Below, in pieces: positions 27,003 to 35,224 of a DNA stretch of 64,000 bases. Position 1 is the first letter of the stretch, and every line of letters begins with the position of its first letter. A program made the translations under genes and the position numbers. The stretch lies in assembly GCF_001612765.1 (NCBI RefSeq), contig NZ_BDBB01000017.1, positions 62,001 through 126,000 of the forward strand, written 5' to 3'. Source of the DNA: Nocardia arthritidis NBRC 100137 (GTDB lineage Bacteria; Actinomycetota; Actinomycetes; Mycobacteriales; Mycobacteriaceae). A model generated the notes under the pieces. The model had not been told where the DNA came from. It did no database searches and was given only the letters and a program-made list of their open reading frames with translations.

Positions 27003-27752
27003 ATGACGCAATTGCACCCGCCGGCGCCGGAGCCGTCGTTGGCCGGGATTGCGTATCGCCTGCTGCGAGAGCAGGTCCGCGGCGGTGCGCTTCGCCCTGG
27101 GCAGATGGTGACCGCGCGGCAACTAGCGCTCCGGCTGGGAATCGGGCTGCCTCCAGTCGGAGCGGCCCTCTCACGGCTGGCGCGTGACGGTTTGGTCCGC
27201 CGCACGGCACTCGGCGGCTACCAGATCAACCCGGTCACGCGGAAGTCGTTCGACGACTTCTTCCTGACTTGGCAGCTGATCGGGCCGGAGATCGCCAGGG
27301 CTGGGCTGAGAGCGGCCACAGACAGCCAGGCCGACCGGATAGCTCAGCTCGTCTCCGAGGCGGACAGTGTAGTCGCGGGGGATCCCACTCACCGGAAAAT
27401 TGCCCGCCTCCCCGAGATCGGGGATGCGCTGTTCGACCTGCTCGCCGTGGCCGCCACCAACGCCCCGCTTCTCGAGGCCTACCGGAGTCTCATGGGCGAC
27501 TTCGCACTCATGTGGTCCGTGCTGTTGACCGACGCCGGCCTGGACTCGCTTCGCGCGGCCTACCTCGGTTCCCGCCCGGAGCTCGACCGCGGTGCCCCGG
27601 ACCGGGCCGCGGAAACCGTACGGGAATTCATCGAAGCGTGCCACGCACAGGTTCGCCGGTCCGTCCCGGCACCCGGGATGATTTCCACCCATGTGGACGG
27701 GTGTCGGCTCGATCACCAAATGCGCATAGCGGTACACGACACGCTACGCTGA
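27003..27752 (+). CDS. GntR-family regulator (FadR-like), first of two
   Basis: A 249-residue regulator. The winged helix spans AGIAYRLLREQVRGGALRPG and LALRLGIGLPPVGAALSRLA. An all-helical C-terminal ligand domain of the FadR/FCD type follows (FFLTWQLIGPEIARAGLRAA). Such proteins usually repress a catabolic operon until its substrate or CoA thioester binds. It lies downstream of the LLM and hydrolase genes and upstream of a second GntR gene with similar layout. The pair probably arose by duplication. Confidence 0.9.
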   Translation: MTQLHPPAPEPSLAGIAYRLLREQVRGGALRPGQMVTARQLALRLGIGLPPVGAALSRLARDGLVRRTALGGYQINPVTRKSFDDFFLTWQLIGPEIARAGLRAATDSQADRIAQLVSEADSVVAGDPTHRKIARLPEIGDALFDLLAVAATNAPLLEAYRSLMGDFALMWSVLLTDAGLDSLRAAYLGSRPELDRGAPDRAAETVREFIEACHAQVRRSVPAPGMISTHVDGCRLDHQMRIAVHDTLR

Positions 27753-27801
27753 GCACGCTGGCATATCACAAAACAGAACGAGCGTGGAAAGGTGAGCATT
27801 A

Positions 27802-28515
27802 GTGTCGGTCACCTCTGTCGAACCCCGGTCTCTCGGCGAGGCCGCATACCGGCAACTGCGGTCGGATATCGTGTCCTGTCGGCTGGCGCCTGGACAACGT
27901 CTCACCGAACGCTCGCTCGCCGAGGATACAGGGTTCGGGATTTCCCCGGTTCGCGATGCGCTGACCAGGCTCGATCATGAGGGACTGGTGCGCACGCTTC
28001 CCCGCAAGGGCTATCAGGTCACGCCGCTGACGCTGAAGTCCGTCGACGATGTGTTCACGCTGTGGGGCATCATCGGGCCCGAGATCGCTCGTCTCGGCCT
28101 TCGCGACGCGAGCGCCGACCAGCACAAACAGCTCGTCGGCACGTTCCGGGAGATCGCGAAGCCGGACAAGACCTCGAAGCCCCGCGTGGACGGTACGCAG
28201 TCCCGCATGTTCGCGCTCGACGACGAAGCGTTCACCACCCTCGCCCTCGCCACCCAGAACGACTACCTCATCACCATCTTCCGCCGCCTGCAGAACGACC
28301 TGGGGCGCATCTGGGTTCTCCTGACGCGGGGCCACACCCCGACGCCGGATTTCGGCGTCGACGAGGAATGGGTGGGACTGCTCGAGCGTCGCGACGGCGA
28401 GGCGCTGGCAGCGACCGTCCGCGACGCGATCGCCGATGTGCACGGTTACGCACTCCGGATCTTCAGCCGGTGGCCCTCGGTCGCGGCCAGTGAGATCACT
28501 CCGCCGCGCGCCTGA
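27802..28515 (+). CDS. GntR-family regulator (FadR-like), second of two
   Basis: A 237-residue regulator with a GTG start behind GAAAGGTGAG. The DNA-binding domain includes LGEAAYRQLRSDIVSCRLAP and DTGFGISPVRDALTRLDHEG. The effector domain shares the LWGIIGPEIARLGLRDAS pattern with the preceding regulator. Two adjacent GntR paralogues may form heteromers or respond to two intermediates. The GTGATGTCAC palindromes in the two LLM promoter copies are plausible targets. No frameshift is present. Confidence 0.9.
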   Translation: MSVTSVEPRSLGEAAYRQLRSDIVSCRLAPGQRLTERSLAEDTGFGISPVRDALTRLDHEGLVRTLPRKGYQVTPLTLKSVDDVFTLWGIIGPEIARLGLRDASADQHKQLVGTFREIAKPDKTSKPRVDGTQSRMFALDDEAFTTLALATQNDYLITIFRRLQNDLGRIWVLLTRGHTPTPDFGVDEEWVGLLERRDGEALAATVRDAIADVHGYALRIFSRWPSVAASEITPPRA

Positions 28516-28627
28516 TATCCATCAAGCACCGGACGCTGACATAAGCGTCATCGCCGCAGATGAGCACCGATCCGTCTGCCGTTGACATTTCACTATTCAT
28601 TTGAGATATTTCACAGGGGAGGTAGTC

Positions 28628-29152
28628 ATGAACAACGAAGTCGCTCCGCTCGGAGTTCCGGCACAGCAGAATCTGCTGACCAGCTTCCGCCACGTGATGG
28701 CAGCCGTGTGCACGCCGGTCTCGGTGGTCACCACGATCGCGGGCGGCCGCCCGCACGGCACGACGGTAAGCGCGTTCGCCTCGCTGTCGATAAACCCTCC
28801 GATGGTGCTCGTCTCCCTCGACCGCCACTCCGCACTGTTGACGCTCATCCGGGAAACCGGCGCCTTCGGGCTCAATGTCCTGAGCAGCGGCCAGTCGGCC
28901 CTCGCGGTGAACTTCGCACGCAAGGGCGAAACCAAGTTCGTGAACGTGGCCTGGGACCTCAAGGCCGGCGTGCCGCGGCTGCCCGGGACTTGCGGCTTCC
29001 TCGCCTGTGACGTGGCCGAGGCCGTGGCCGGCGGCGACCACGTCGTCCTCCTCGGGCACGTCCGGTTTGTGGAGCCCACCGGTGGGCAACCGCTGACTTA
29101 TCACTCGCGCGAATTCGGCACCCACGCGGCGCTGGAAGAGGCGACCGCATGA
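28628..29152 (+). CDS. Flavin reductase (HpaC/RutF-type)
   Basis: A 174-residue FMN-binding split-barrel reductase that uses NAD(P)H to deliver reduced FMN. Key text is AAVCTPVSVVTTIAGGRPHG, SAFASLSINPPMVLVSLDRH and FGLNVLSSGQSALAVNFARK. A GGGGAGG site precedes the ATG. Its stop overlaps the start of a ribB remnant (ATGA). It is the natural electron partner of the LLM monooxygenase encoded 3 kb upstream in the same direction. Confidence 0.9.
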   Translation: MNNEVAPLGVPAQQNLLTSFRHVMAAVCTPVSVVTTIAGGRPHGTTVSAFASLSINPPMVLVSLDRHSALLTLIRETGAFGLNVLSSGQSALAVNFARKGETKFVNVAWDLKAGVPRLPGTCGFLACDVAEAVAGGDHVVLLGHVRFVEPTGGQPLTYHSREFGTHAALEEATA

Positions 29153-29400
29153 CGGCTGCGGTCCAGGCCGAAGCCGTCCGTACTGCGGTCAGCGCACTCG
29201 CCGCCGGCGGGATGATCGTCGTGACCGACGACGCGGATCGTGAGAACGAGGGCGACCTCGTCACCGCCGAGATGGCCTTCCTGGCGCGACACCACGGGAA
29301 TCGTCTGCGGTCCCCATCGACCGGCTCGACCACGCGCTGGACGACACACGTTCGCTCGATATAGCCGCACCGTCGGTGCCGTGACACCCGAGGAGAAGCA
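29149..29400 (+). pseudogene. ribB: DHBP synthase remnant
   Basis: The first 40 residues (VSALAAGGMIVVTDDADREN and EGDLV) are a good DHBP-synthase start. A deletion then leads to AEMAFLARH, and a frameshift to TTGIVCGP-like text that soon decays. Its ATG overlaps the flavin reductase stop, so the ancestral operon apparently ended in flavin reductase plus ribB. The complete ribBA at 19406 may be the functional counterpart. Confidence 0.75.
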
Positions 29401-29419
29401 TGCCCGAGTCAACGTGGTG

Positions 29420-29800
29420 GTCGAACGGAACATCGCGGGTGGCCGCTGACGCCCGGGACTGTTGGTCCCTGGAACGCGCGGGCGATCGTGGAATGTGGCG
29501 TTGGCGGTTCGTCGAGTCGCGCCCCGCGCGCTGCCAGCGGCGGAACAGCCCGTATACCGTCCGCCAATGCCCGTAGTATTCGGGCACGTCCCGCCACAGT
29601 GTCCAGCACGGGGTCGGCCATCGGATCCCGTCGATGAGCTGTCGTTTCGTCCATTTCGGCAGGCGGCCCGCCTTCTTGCCACGAGGCAGCAGCGGCTCGA
29701 GCCGCGCCCACTGGTCGTCGCTCAGATCCGCTCGCCTGGCCGCCGATACGCTGGTCTCCGGTATTCAGGTTCTTCTTCGTCAGCTGAATCATCTACCGGA
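29420..29800 (-). mobile_element. IS5-family transposase relic
   Basis: In two or three frames the reverse strand gives DDQWARLEPLLPRGKKAGRP, KWTKRQLIDGIRW, then PEYYGHWRTVYGLFRRWQRA and a trace of DSTNRQRHIPRSPA. This is the N-terminal third of a two-frame IS5/IS427-type transposase. The catalytic core is missing. It abuts the broken ribB gene and probably caused its loss. Confidence 0.72.
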
Positions 29801-30133
29801 GACCTCACCTCACCCGGTCACCCACGCCCCCACGCAGACAACACCTCTTCCTCAACCCGAACTACTTATGACAAACGGGCTGGACACCATGTACACCTAT
29901 TGGTCTCGACCAGACGAACGGGGCACTCGGCGAGCTGGTCTGGCAGGGCGAGCACCAGGACGCCACGAGCATGGACTGGTTCTTGGATGCCCGTCGTCGA
30001 CGCGAGCGCTCTAGACCGGCCGAGTCTCTGCCCATTGACGCTCGACGTGCCTGTATGTATGTTCCTTCATACCTTTGTGGTGCTTGCCGCTCTACACGAC
30101 TGGCTTTTCCAAGCGCCCAGAGAACCCCCACCT
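29801..30133. other. No recognisable gene; contains a GTATG/CATAC dyad
   Basis: Frames through this stretch are short and match nothing I know. A five-base inverted repeat GTATG-N6-CATAC occurs at 30057-30072. The overlapping window ATGT-N8-TCAT is one base off the PadR-type sites found further right. It could be a leftover operator. Confidence 0.3.
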
Positions 30134-30432
30134 GGGCCGACGATGCGACCGTCGAGCTGTACACGAAGCGGATGGAGGCGACCTGTCCGGACGTCGACCC
30201 GACCGTCCCAACGCCGTCTGGGGCTATGCGACCGGCGACACGCTCGTACGCTCCCTGGAGGGGATTGACGAGCTCACCAGGAAGGGATTGCTCGATCCGC
30301 GGGCTTCAGGATGAGGACGTGGCGCTGCTGCTTCCCGGCGTGAGCGTCGATGGGACCGACCCCACCCTGCCTCCGGTCAGCACGACGAAGGTCCAGCAGT
30401 TCGTCGACGGGCAGTGGGAAGTCGGCGAATGA
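30134..30432 (+). pseudogene. ABC-transporter substrate-binding protein, C-terminal remnant
   Basis: Across frames the text reads WADDATVELYTKRMEATCPD, NAVWGYATGDTLVRSLEG and DEDVALLLPGVSVDGTDPTL, ending TTKVQQFVDGQWEVGE. This is the typical tail of a LivJ-type branched-chain amino acid or aromatic-acid binding protein. At least two frameshifts occur. It suggests that an uptake system once preceded the acyl-CoA synthetase operon. Confidence 0.65.
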
Positions 30433-30476
30433 CGACCACCCGCACCTTCGAGAACAGAGCGAAATTGGAGGAACCG

Positions 30477-32624
30477 ATGAACACCTATAACCGCGCGTCC
30501 CGAACGGGCGCGCCGACCGACGACTCGTCGGTTCGACGAGTCCTGAACCCCCAGTCGGTGGCAGTCATCGGTGCGTCCGCGAAGCCTGGGTCGGTGACGG
30601 GGCCGATCATCGCCAACCTGGAGCGGAACGGCTACCAGGGAACGATCCACCTCGTCGGGCGCACCCCGGGGATCCTCGGCGAACGGCGCATCCTCACATC
30701 CATCGAGGATCTACCGGACGGCATCGACCTCGCGGTCCTGTCGCTACCGGCCGAGGCGGTACTCCCCACCCTGGAACAGATCGCCGGCAAACAGATGGGC
30801 GGCGCGGTCGTGTTCGCCTCCGGCTTCGCTGAGATGGGGGAACAAGGAAGCCAGCTCCAGGGCGAGATCGCCGAGTATGCACGAGAGCACGCGCTCCGGC
30901 TCGTCGGCCCGAACACTGTCGGCTACTTCAACTACGTCGACAGTTTCCACGTGTCTCTCGTGGACATGGGAGAGCTGCCGCCGATGCGCCGTGACCTAGG
31001 TCCAGGCCTCGGTGTCGTCACGCAGAGCGGCTCGATCGGCGCGCACGTCGCCGGGTCGCTCCTCGAGCGCGGCGTCCCCGTCTCCTACACCGTGACGACC
31101 GGTAACGAGGCCGACCTCGGTCTCTCCCACATGGTCGACTTCTTCGCCGCCGACCCCCACACCGGCGGTGTTGCGATCTACGCCGAGCAGGTGCGTGACC
31201 CGGCAGCGTTCCTCGCGGCGGTGACGCGTGCCCGCGCCGCCGGCAAGCACGTCACGCTGATGCACTCGGGCCGCAGCGCTGCCTCCAAGGAGACGACTCA
31301 GTCGCACACCGGCGCGCTCGCCGGTGACTACGAGGTCATCAAGACCGTCATGACGGCCGCCGGGGTAGCCGTGGTCGAGAGCCTCGAGGAGCTCCTTGAC
31401 GTGAGCCAGCTGCTCCTGAGATACCCGCAGGCACCGGTCGGAGGAATCGGCGTCATCACCTCGTCTGGCGCAGTGTGCGGGATCGCCCAGGACTACTCCG
31501 CCGACCATGGCCTCGCCATGCCAGCGCTGTCGGAGGCTGGCGTCGAGACACTCAAAGACAACCTCCCCCCGTTCCTGCCCTCCCGCAACCCGCTGGACCT
31601 CGGCACGTTGCTCGCGGTCAAGCCCGAGCTGCTCGACCTCGGCCTGGAGGTCTTTTCGGCCGAGGACGCCTTCGGCAGCCTGCTGGTGAGCATTCCACTG
31701 GTCAACCCGGTCCTGGCGCGACGGCTCATGGAGGGCTTCGTGAAGACAGCCGTTCACGGCGAGAAGCCCGCCGTGTTCGTGATCCAGTGCGAGGACCACG
31801 ACTTCTGGCCCGACTTCGAGCGGCTCGCCATCGAGGAAGGCGCCGTCCTCATGCGCTCACCCGAGCGAGCGATCCGGGCTCTCGCCGCACTCACCAACGT
31901 CGGCCGGTCCTGGGCCGCGACCAACTCCTCCACCCGTCAGGCGGACGGGGCTGCCTCACCCCTGCCTGCCGGGAGTCTCGCCGAGTGGCAAGGCAAGAAG
32001 CTCCTGCGCGAGTACGGAGTCGACGTCCCGGCCGGGGATCTTGTCGACAGTGCCGAGGAGGCCGTCGAACTCGCCTCGAAGCTCGGCTGGCCAGTCGTGC
32101 TCAAGGCGCAGTCGAGCAACCTGGCCCACAAGACAGAGGCCGGCGCCGTGGCGGTCGGGATCCCCGACGAAACCTCGCTCCACGCCAGGTTCGAGGAGAT
32201 GCAGCAGCGGGTCAGCAAGTACGCGCCCGGGCTGGAACTGGATGGCTACCTCATTGAGACGATGGCGCAACCCGGAGTCGAGCTCGTCATCGGCGCGCGA
32301 CGAGATCCCGACTGGGGACCTGTGGTACTGCTCGGCCTGGGTGGAATCTGGACCGAGACGCTGGCCGACGTCCGGCTGTTGGTTCCTGGAGCCACCGACA
32401 CCGCCATCTTGACGGCTCTGACCAGTCTGCGCGGGGCCGCGCTGTTGCAGGGAGCACGCGGCGCCGATCCAGTGGATCTGACGGCTATCGTGCGGGTCGT
32501 GCGCGCGGTCAGCAACCTGGTGAGCGAGCATCCTGAGATCACCGAGATCGACTTGAACCCGGTCGTGGCGACTGCCTCGGGAGCCGTCGCGCTCGACGCT
32601 CTCGTCGTCTCTGCGGATCACTGA
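30477..32624 (+). CDS. NDP-forming acyl-CoA synthetase
   Basis: A 715-residue ADP-forming acetyl-CoA synthetase-type ligase. An N-terminal CoA-binding Rossmann domain (VAVIGASAKPGSVTGPIIAN) is followed by the succinyl-CoA ligase-like domain with the probable phosphohistidine in SHTGALAG. A C-terminal ATP-grasp domain holds GWPVVLKAQSSNLAHKTEAG and VVLLGLGGIWTETL. The family includes feruloyl-CoA synthetase (FerA) of Sphingobium. The ATG at 30477 has GGAGG five bases upstream, and earlier in-frame starts lie in the preceding remnant. It heads a four-gene operon and probably activates an aromatic acid such as a cinnamate. Confidence 0.88.
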   Translation: MNTYNRASRTGAPTDDSSVRRVLNPQSVAVIGASAKPGSVTGPIIANLERNGYQGTIHLVGRTPGILGERRILTSIEDLPDGIDLAVLSLPAEAVLPTLEQIAGKQMGGAVVFASGFAEMGEQGSQLQGEIAEYAREHALRLVGPNTVGYFNYVDSFHVSLVDMGELPPMRRDLGPGLGVVTQSGSIGAHVAGSLLERGVPVSYTVTTGNEADLGLSHMVDFFAADPHTGGVAIYAEQVRDPAAFLAAVTRARAAGKHVTLMHSGRSAASKETTQSHTGALAGDYEVIKTVMTAAGVAVVESLEELLDVSQLLLRYPQAPVGGIGVITSSGAVCGIAQDYSADHGLAMPALSEAGVETLKDNLPPFLPSRNPLDLGTLLAVKPELLDLGLEVFSAEDAFGSLLVSIPLVNPVLARRLMEGFVKTAVHGEKPAVFVIQCEDHDFWPDFERLAIEEGAVLMRSPERAIRALAALTNVGRSWAATNSSTRQADGAASPLPAGSLAEWQGKKLLREYGVDVPAGDLVDSAEEAVELASKLGWPVVLKAQSSNLAHKTEAGAVAVGIPDETSLHARFEEMQQRVSKYAPGLELDGYLIETMAQPGVELVIGARRDPDWGPVVLLGLGGIWTETLADVRLLVPGATDTAILTALTSLRGAALLQGARGADPVDLTAIVRVVRAVSNLVSEHPEITEIDLNPVVATASGAVALDALVVSADH

Positions 32625-32669
32625 CCCCGACTGAGAGCTACCTGCCCGCGTCGGGCTGGAGAGGAAAGC

Positions 32670-33449
32670 ATGACTACCGAGGCCAACGCACCCGAGGAGA
32701 CGGTGCTGACCTACCTGGACGAGAACATCTTCGTCGTCGCCCTCAACCGCCCCGAGAAGCGAAACGCGTTCTCCTTGGCGGTGCTCGAGCGCCTGCGCGA
32801 AGTCTTCGCCGATCTACCGGAGAACGCCAAGGCCGTGGTCATCACCGCGAAAGGCGACCACTTCTGCGCCGGCCTCGATCTTGGTGAGCACAAGGTCCAA
32901 GCCCCGTTCCCCAGCGTGCTGTCCTCACGCCGGCACCACGACACCTTCAAATCCATCGAGTTCTGCGGATTGCCCGTCATCACCGCTATGCACGGAGCCG
33001 TCATCGGCGGAGGGCTCGAGCTGGCGTGTGCCACCCACATCCGAGTGGGTGAGCCAGACTGCTTCTTCCAGCTCCCCGAGAGCCGACGAGGCATCTTCGT
33101 CGGCGGTGGCGGAACCCTGCGCGTGCGCCGGCTCATCGGGGCGGGCCGGATGGTCGAAATGATGCTCACCGGGCGCCGCTACACCGCCGAGGAAGGAATC
33201 TCCCTCGGCATCATCCACTACCTCGCCGAGCCCGGCGGCGCCTTCGCCAAGGCGATGGAGCTGGCGCGTGTGGTGGCTCAGAACGCACCGATCTCGAACT
33301 ACCTCATCCTCAACGCGATCGCCGCCATCGACGACATGCCGGCAGAGAGCGCGCTGTACACCGAAGCCGTCTCAGCCGCCCTCACGCTCACCTCGGCCGA
33401 CGCACAGCAGGGGATCGACGCCTTCCTCAACCGAAACTGCGACTCATGA
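32670..33449 (+). CDS. Enoyl-CoA hydratase/isomerase-family enzyme
   Basis: A 259-residue crotonase-fold protein. HFCAGLDLGEH forms the first oxyanion loop and HGAVIGGGLELACATHIRVG the second. The glutamate in QLPESRRGIFVGGGG is in the usual place for water activation. In this operon it would hydrate a 2-enoyl-CoA made by the preceding synthetase. A hydratase-lyase (FerB/Ech-type) activity is an alternative, but the SDR and amidohydrolase downstream fit stepwise oxidation better. It overlaps the next gene by four bases. Confidence 0.87.
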   Translation: MTTEANAPEETVLTYLDENIFVVALNRPEKRNAFSLAVLERLREVFADLPENAKAVVITAKGDHFCAGLDLGEHKVQAPFPSVLSSRRHHDTFKSIEFCGLPVITAMHGAVIGGGLELACATHIRVGEPDCFFQLPESRRGIFVGGGGTLRVRRLIGAGRMVEMMLTGRRYTAEEGISLGIIHYLAEPGGAFAKAMELARVVAQNAPISNYLILNAIAAIDDMPAESALYTEAVSAALTLTSADAQQGIDAFLNRNCDS

Positions 33450-34351
33450 ACGACCCCGACGCCGACGCCCCCGCAGCGCCCCTGAGAAGCCCCGTCGACG
33501 CCGACGCCATCGATGTTCACGTCCACGTGGAGGTCGACGAGTCTGGGCGGCTGTCCCTACCGGGTTCTTTCAACGCCGCGATGGCGCACTACTTCGGGAC
33601 CAGTGACGCGCCGCCCGGGATCGACGATCTCGCCGCCTACTACCGCGAACGCAGGCTTGCCGCTGTTGTCTTCAGCGTCGACATCGAAGCATTCACCGGC
33701 TACCCGGCGCTGTCGAACGAGGAGATCGCCGAGGGTGCCGCACGCAATGGCGACGTCTTGATCCCGTTCGCCAGCATCGACCCAGCCAAAGGCCGCCGCG
33801 GCGCGGCTCATCTGCGTCGACTCGCCACGGACCACGGCGTGAAAGGGTTGAAGTTCCACCCCAGCCTGCAGAACTTCGCGCCCGATGACCGCAGTGCCTA
33901 CCCGCTCCTGGAGGCGGCCGAGGAACTCGGCCTGGTGGCAACCTTCCACACCGGGCAGACCGGCATCGGGGCAGGCATGCGAGGAGGCGGCGGAGTGAGC
34001 CTGGCCCTGTCCAATCCGATGCTGCTGGACCGTGTCGCCATCGACTTCCCTGACTTGTCGATTGTGATGGCGCATCCGTCGTTCCCGTGGCAGGACGAGG
34101 CACTGGCTGTGGCGACGCACAAGCCGAACGTCTACATCGATCTGTCCGGTTGGTCGCCGAAGTACTTCCCTCCGAACCTGGTGCGCTATGCCAACAGCCT
34201 GCTCCAGGACAAGGTCCTGTTCGGGTCTGACCACCCGGCCATCACCCCCGACCGCTGGCTGTCCGACTTCGCCGCACTCGACATCAAGGACTCCGTGCGA
34301 CCCAAGGTGCTCAAGGACAACGCCGTGAAGCTCTTGAGGCTCACCCCATGA
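33446..34351 (+). CDS. Amidohydrolase_2 family metal-dependent hydrolase (CouO-like candidate)
   Basis: A 301-residue TIM-barrel amidohydrolase. [10 protein letters not shown] holds the HxH metal pair, [10 protein letters not shown] and FHTGQTG follow, [13 protein letters not shown] supplies another His, and FGSDHP the final Asp. Members include ACMSD-type decarboxylases. In actinobacterial hydroxycinnamate pathways (Rhodococcus cou, Corynebacterium phd) an amidohydrolase is proposed to cut the beta-ketoacyl-CoA in place of a thiolase. The neighbouring ligase, hydratase and SDR support that role here. A ring-acid decarboxylase is the alternative. Confidence 0.82.
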   Translation: MNDPDADAPAAPLRSPVDADAIDVHVHVEVDESGRLSLPGSFNAAMAHYFGTSDAPPGIDDLAAYYRERRLAAVVFSVDIEAFTGYPALSNEEIAEGAARNGDVLIPFASIDPAKGRRGAAHLRRLATDHGVKGLKFHPSLQNFAPDDRSAYPLLEAAEELGLVATFHTGQTGIGAGMRGGGGVSLALSNPMLLDRVAIDFPDLSIVMAHPSFPWQDEALAVATHKPNVYIDLSGWSPKYFPPNLVRYANSLLQDKVLFGSDHPAITPDRWLSDFAALDIKDSVRPKVLKDNAVKLLRLTP

Positions 34352-34379
34352 CGGCTTGCTTGTACAGAGGAGAACTCAC

Positions 34380-35147
34380 ATGGACCTGAACGACCAGGCT
34401 GTTGCCATCGTCACTGGAGCAGCCTCCGGACTCGGACGCGCCACCGCGGCCCGACTCCACGCGGCAGGTGCCGCGGTCGTGCTGCTGGACCTGCCCGAAT
34501 CGACCGGGGCCGCGGTCGCCGCGGAGCTCGGTAACAGGGCCGTCTTCTCGCCAGGCTCGGTGACCGACGAGGCGGATGTCGCTGCCGCGGTGGCGCGTGC
34601 CCGCGAGCTGGGTGCCGTTCGTGTCCTGGTCAACTGCGCCGGCGGGGGGGCAGCGGGCCGCACCGTCAAGCGGGACGGATCACCTCTCCCGATGGAGGCG
34701 TTCCGTCGCGTGGTCGAGCTCAACCTCTTCGGCAGCTTCAACACGGTGAGACTGGCCGCGGCGGAGATGGCCACCCTCGAGCCCATTGACGGCGAGCGGG
34801 GGGTCATCGTCAACACGGCGAGCGTGGCCGCCTACGACGGTCAGGTGGGGCAAGCGGCCTACTCCGCATCCAAGGGCGGCATCGCCGCCATGACCCTGCC
34901 GCTAGCACGTGACCTCGCCGTCACCGGGATCCGTGTCATGACCATCGCCCCGGGTATCTTCGACACCCCCCTGCTCGGCAGCATGGACGAGCCCTCACGC
35001 GCAGCGCTCGGCGCGCAGATCCCGCACCCGAAGCGCTTCGGCCGGCCCGACGAGTACGCCGCGCTCGTCGAGCACATCGTCACCAACCCATTCCTGAACG
35101 GAGAGACCATTCGGCTCGATGGCGCGATCCGGATGACCGCGAAGTGA
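34380..35147 (+). CDS. Short-chain dehydrogenase, probable 3-hydroxyacyl-CoA dehydrogenase
   Basis: A 255-residue SDR with a Rossmann nucleotide motif [20 protein letters not shown], and the catalytic Ser and YSASK in [20 protein letters not shown]. The pattern ([26 protein letters not shown]) closely follows type II 3-hydroxyacyl-CoA dehydrogenases. The ATG at 34380 has AGAGGAG seven bases upstream. As the last gene of the synthetase operon it would oxidise the 3-hydroxyacyl-CoA formed by the hydratase. It converges with pabAB. Confidence 0.88.
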   Translation: MDLNDQAVAIVTGAASGLGRATAARLHAAGAAVVLLDLPESTGAAVAAELGNRAVFSPGSVTDEADVAAAVARARELGAVRVLVNCAGGGAAGRTVKRDGSPLPMEAFRRVVELNLFGSFNTVRLAAAEMATLEPIDGERGVIVNTASVAAYDGQVGQAAYSASKGGIAAMTLPLARDLAVTGIRVMTIAPGIFDTPLLGSMDEPSRAALGAQIPHPKRFGRPDEYAALVEHIVTNPFLNGETIRLDGAIRMTAK

Positions 35148-35224
35148 TCCGCATCGGTGACGGGCGCCCGGCGACACGGGGCCGCGCGCTTGCAACCGTT
35201 CTTCGGCCCATCGCCTCGACTCGC

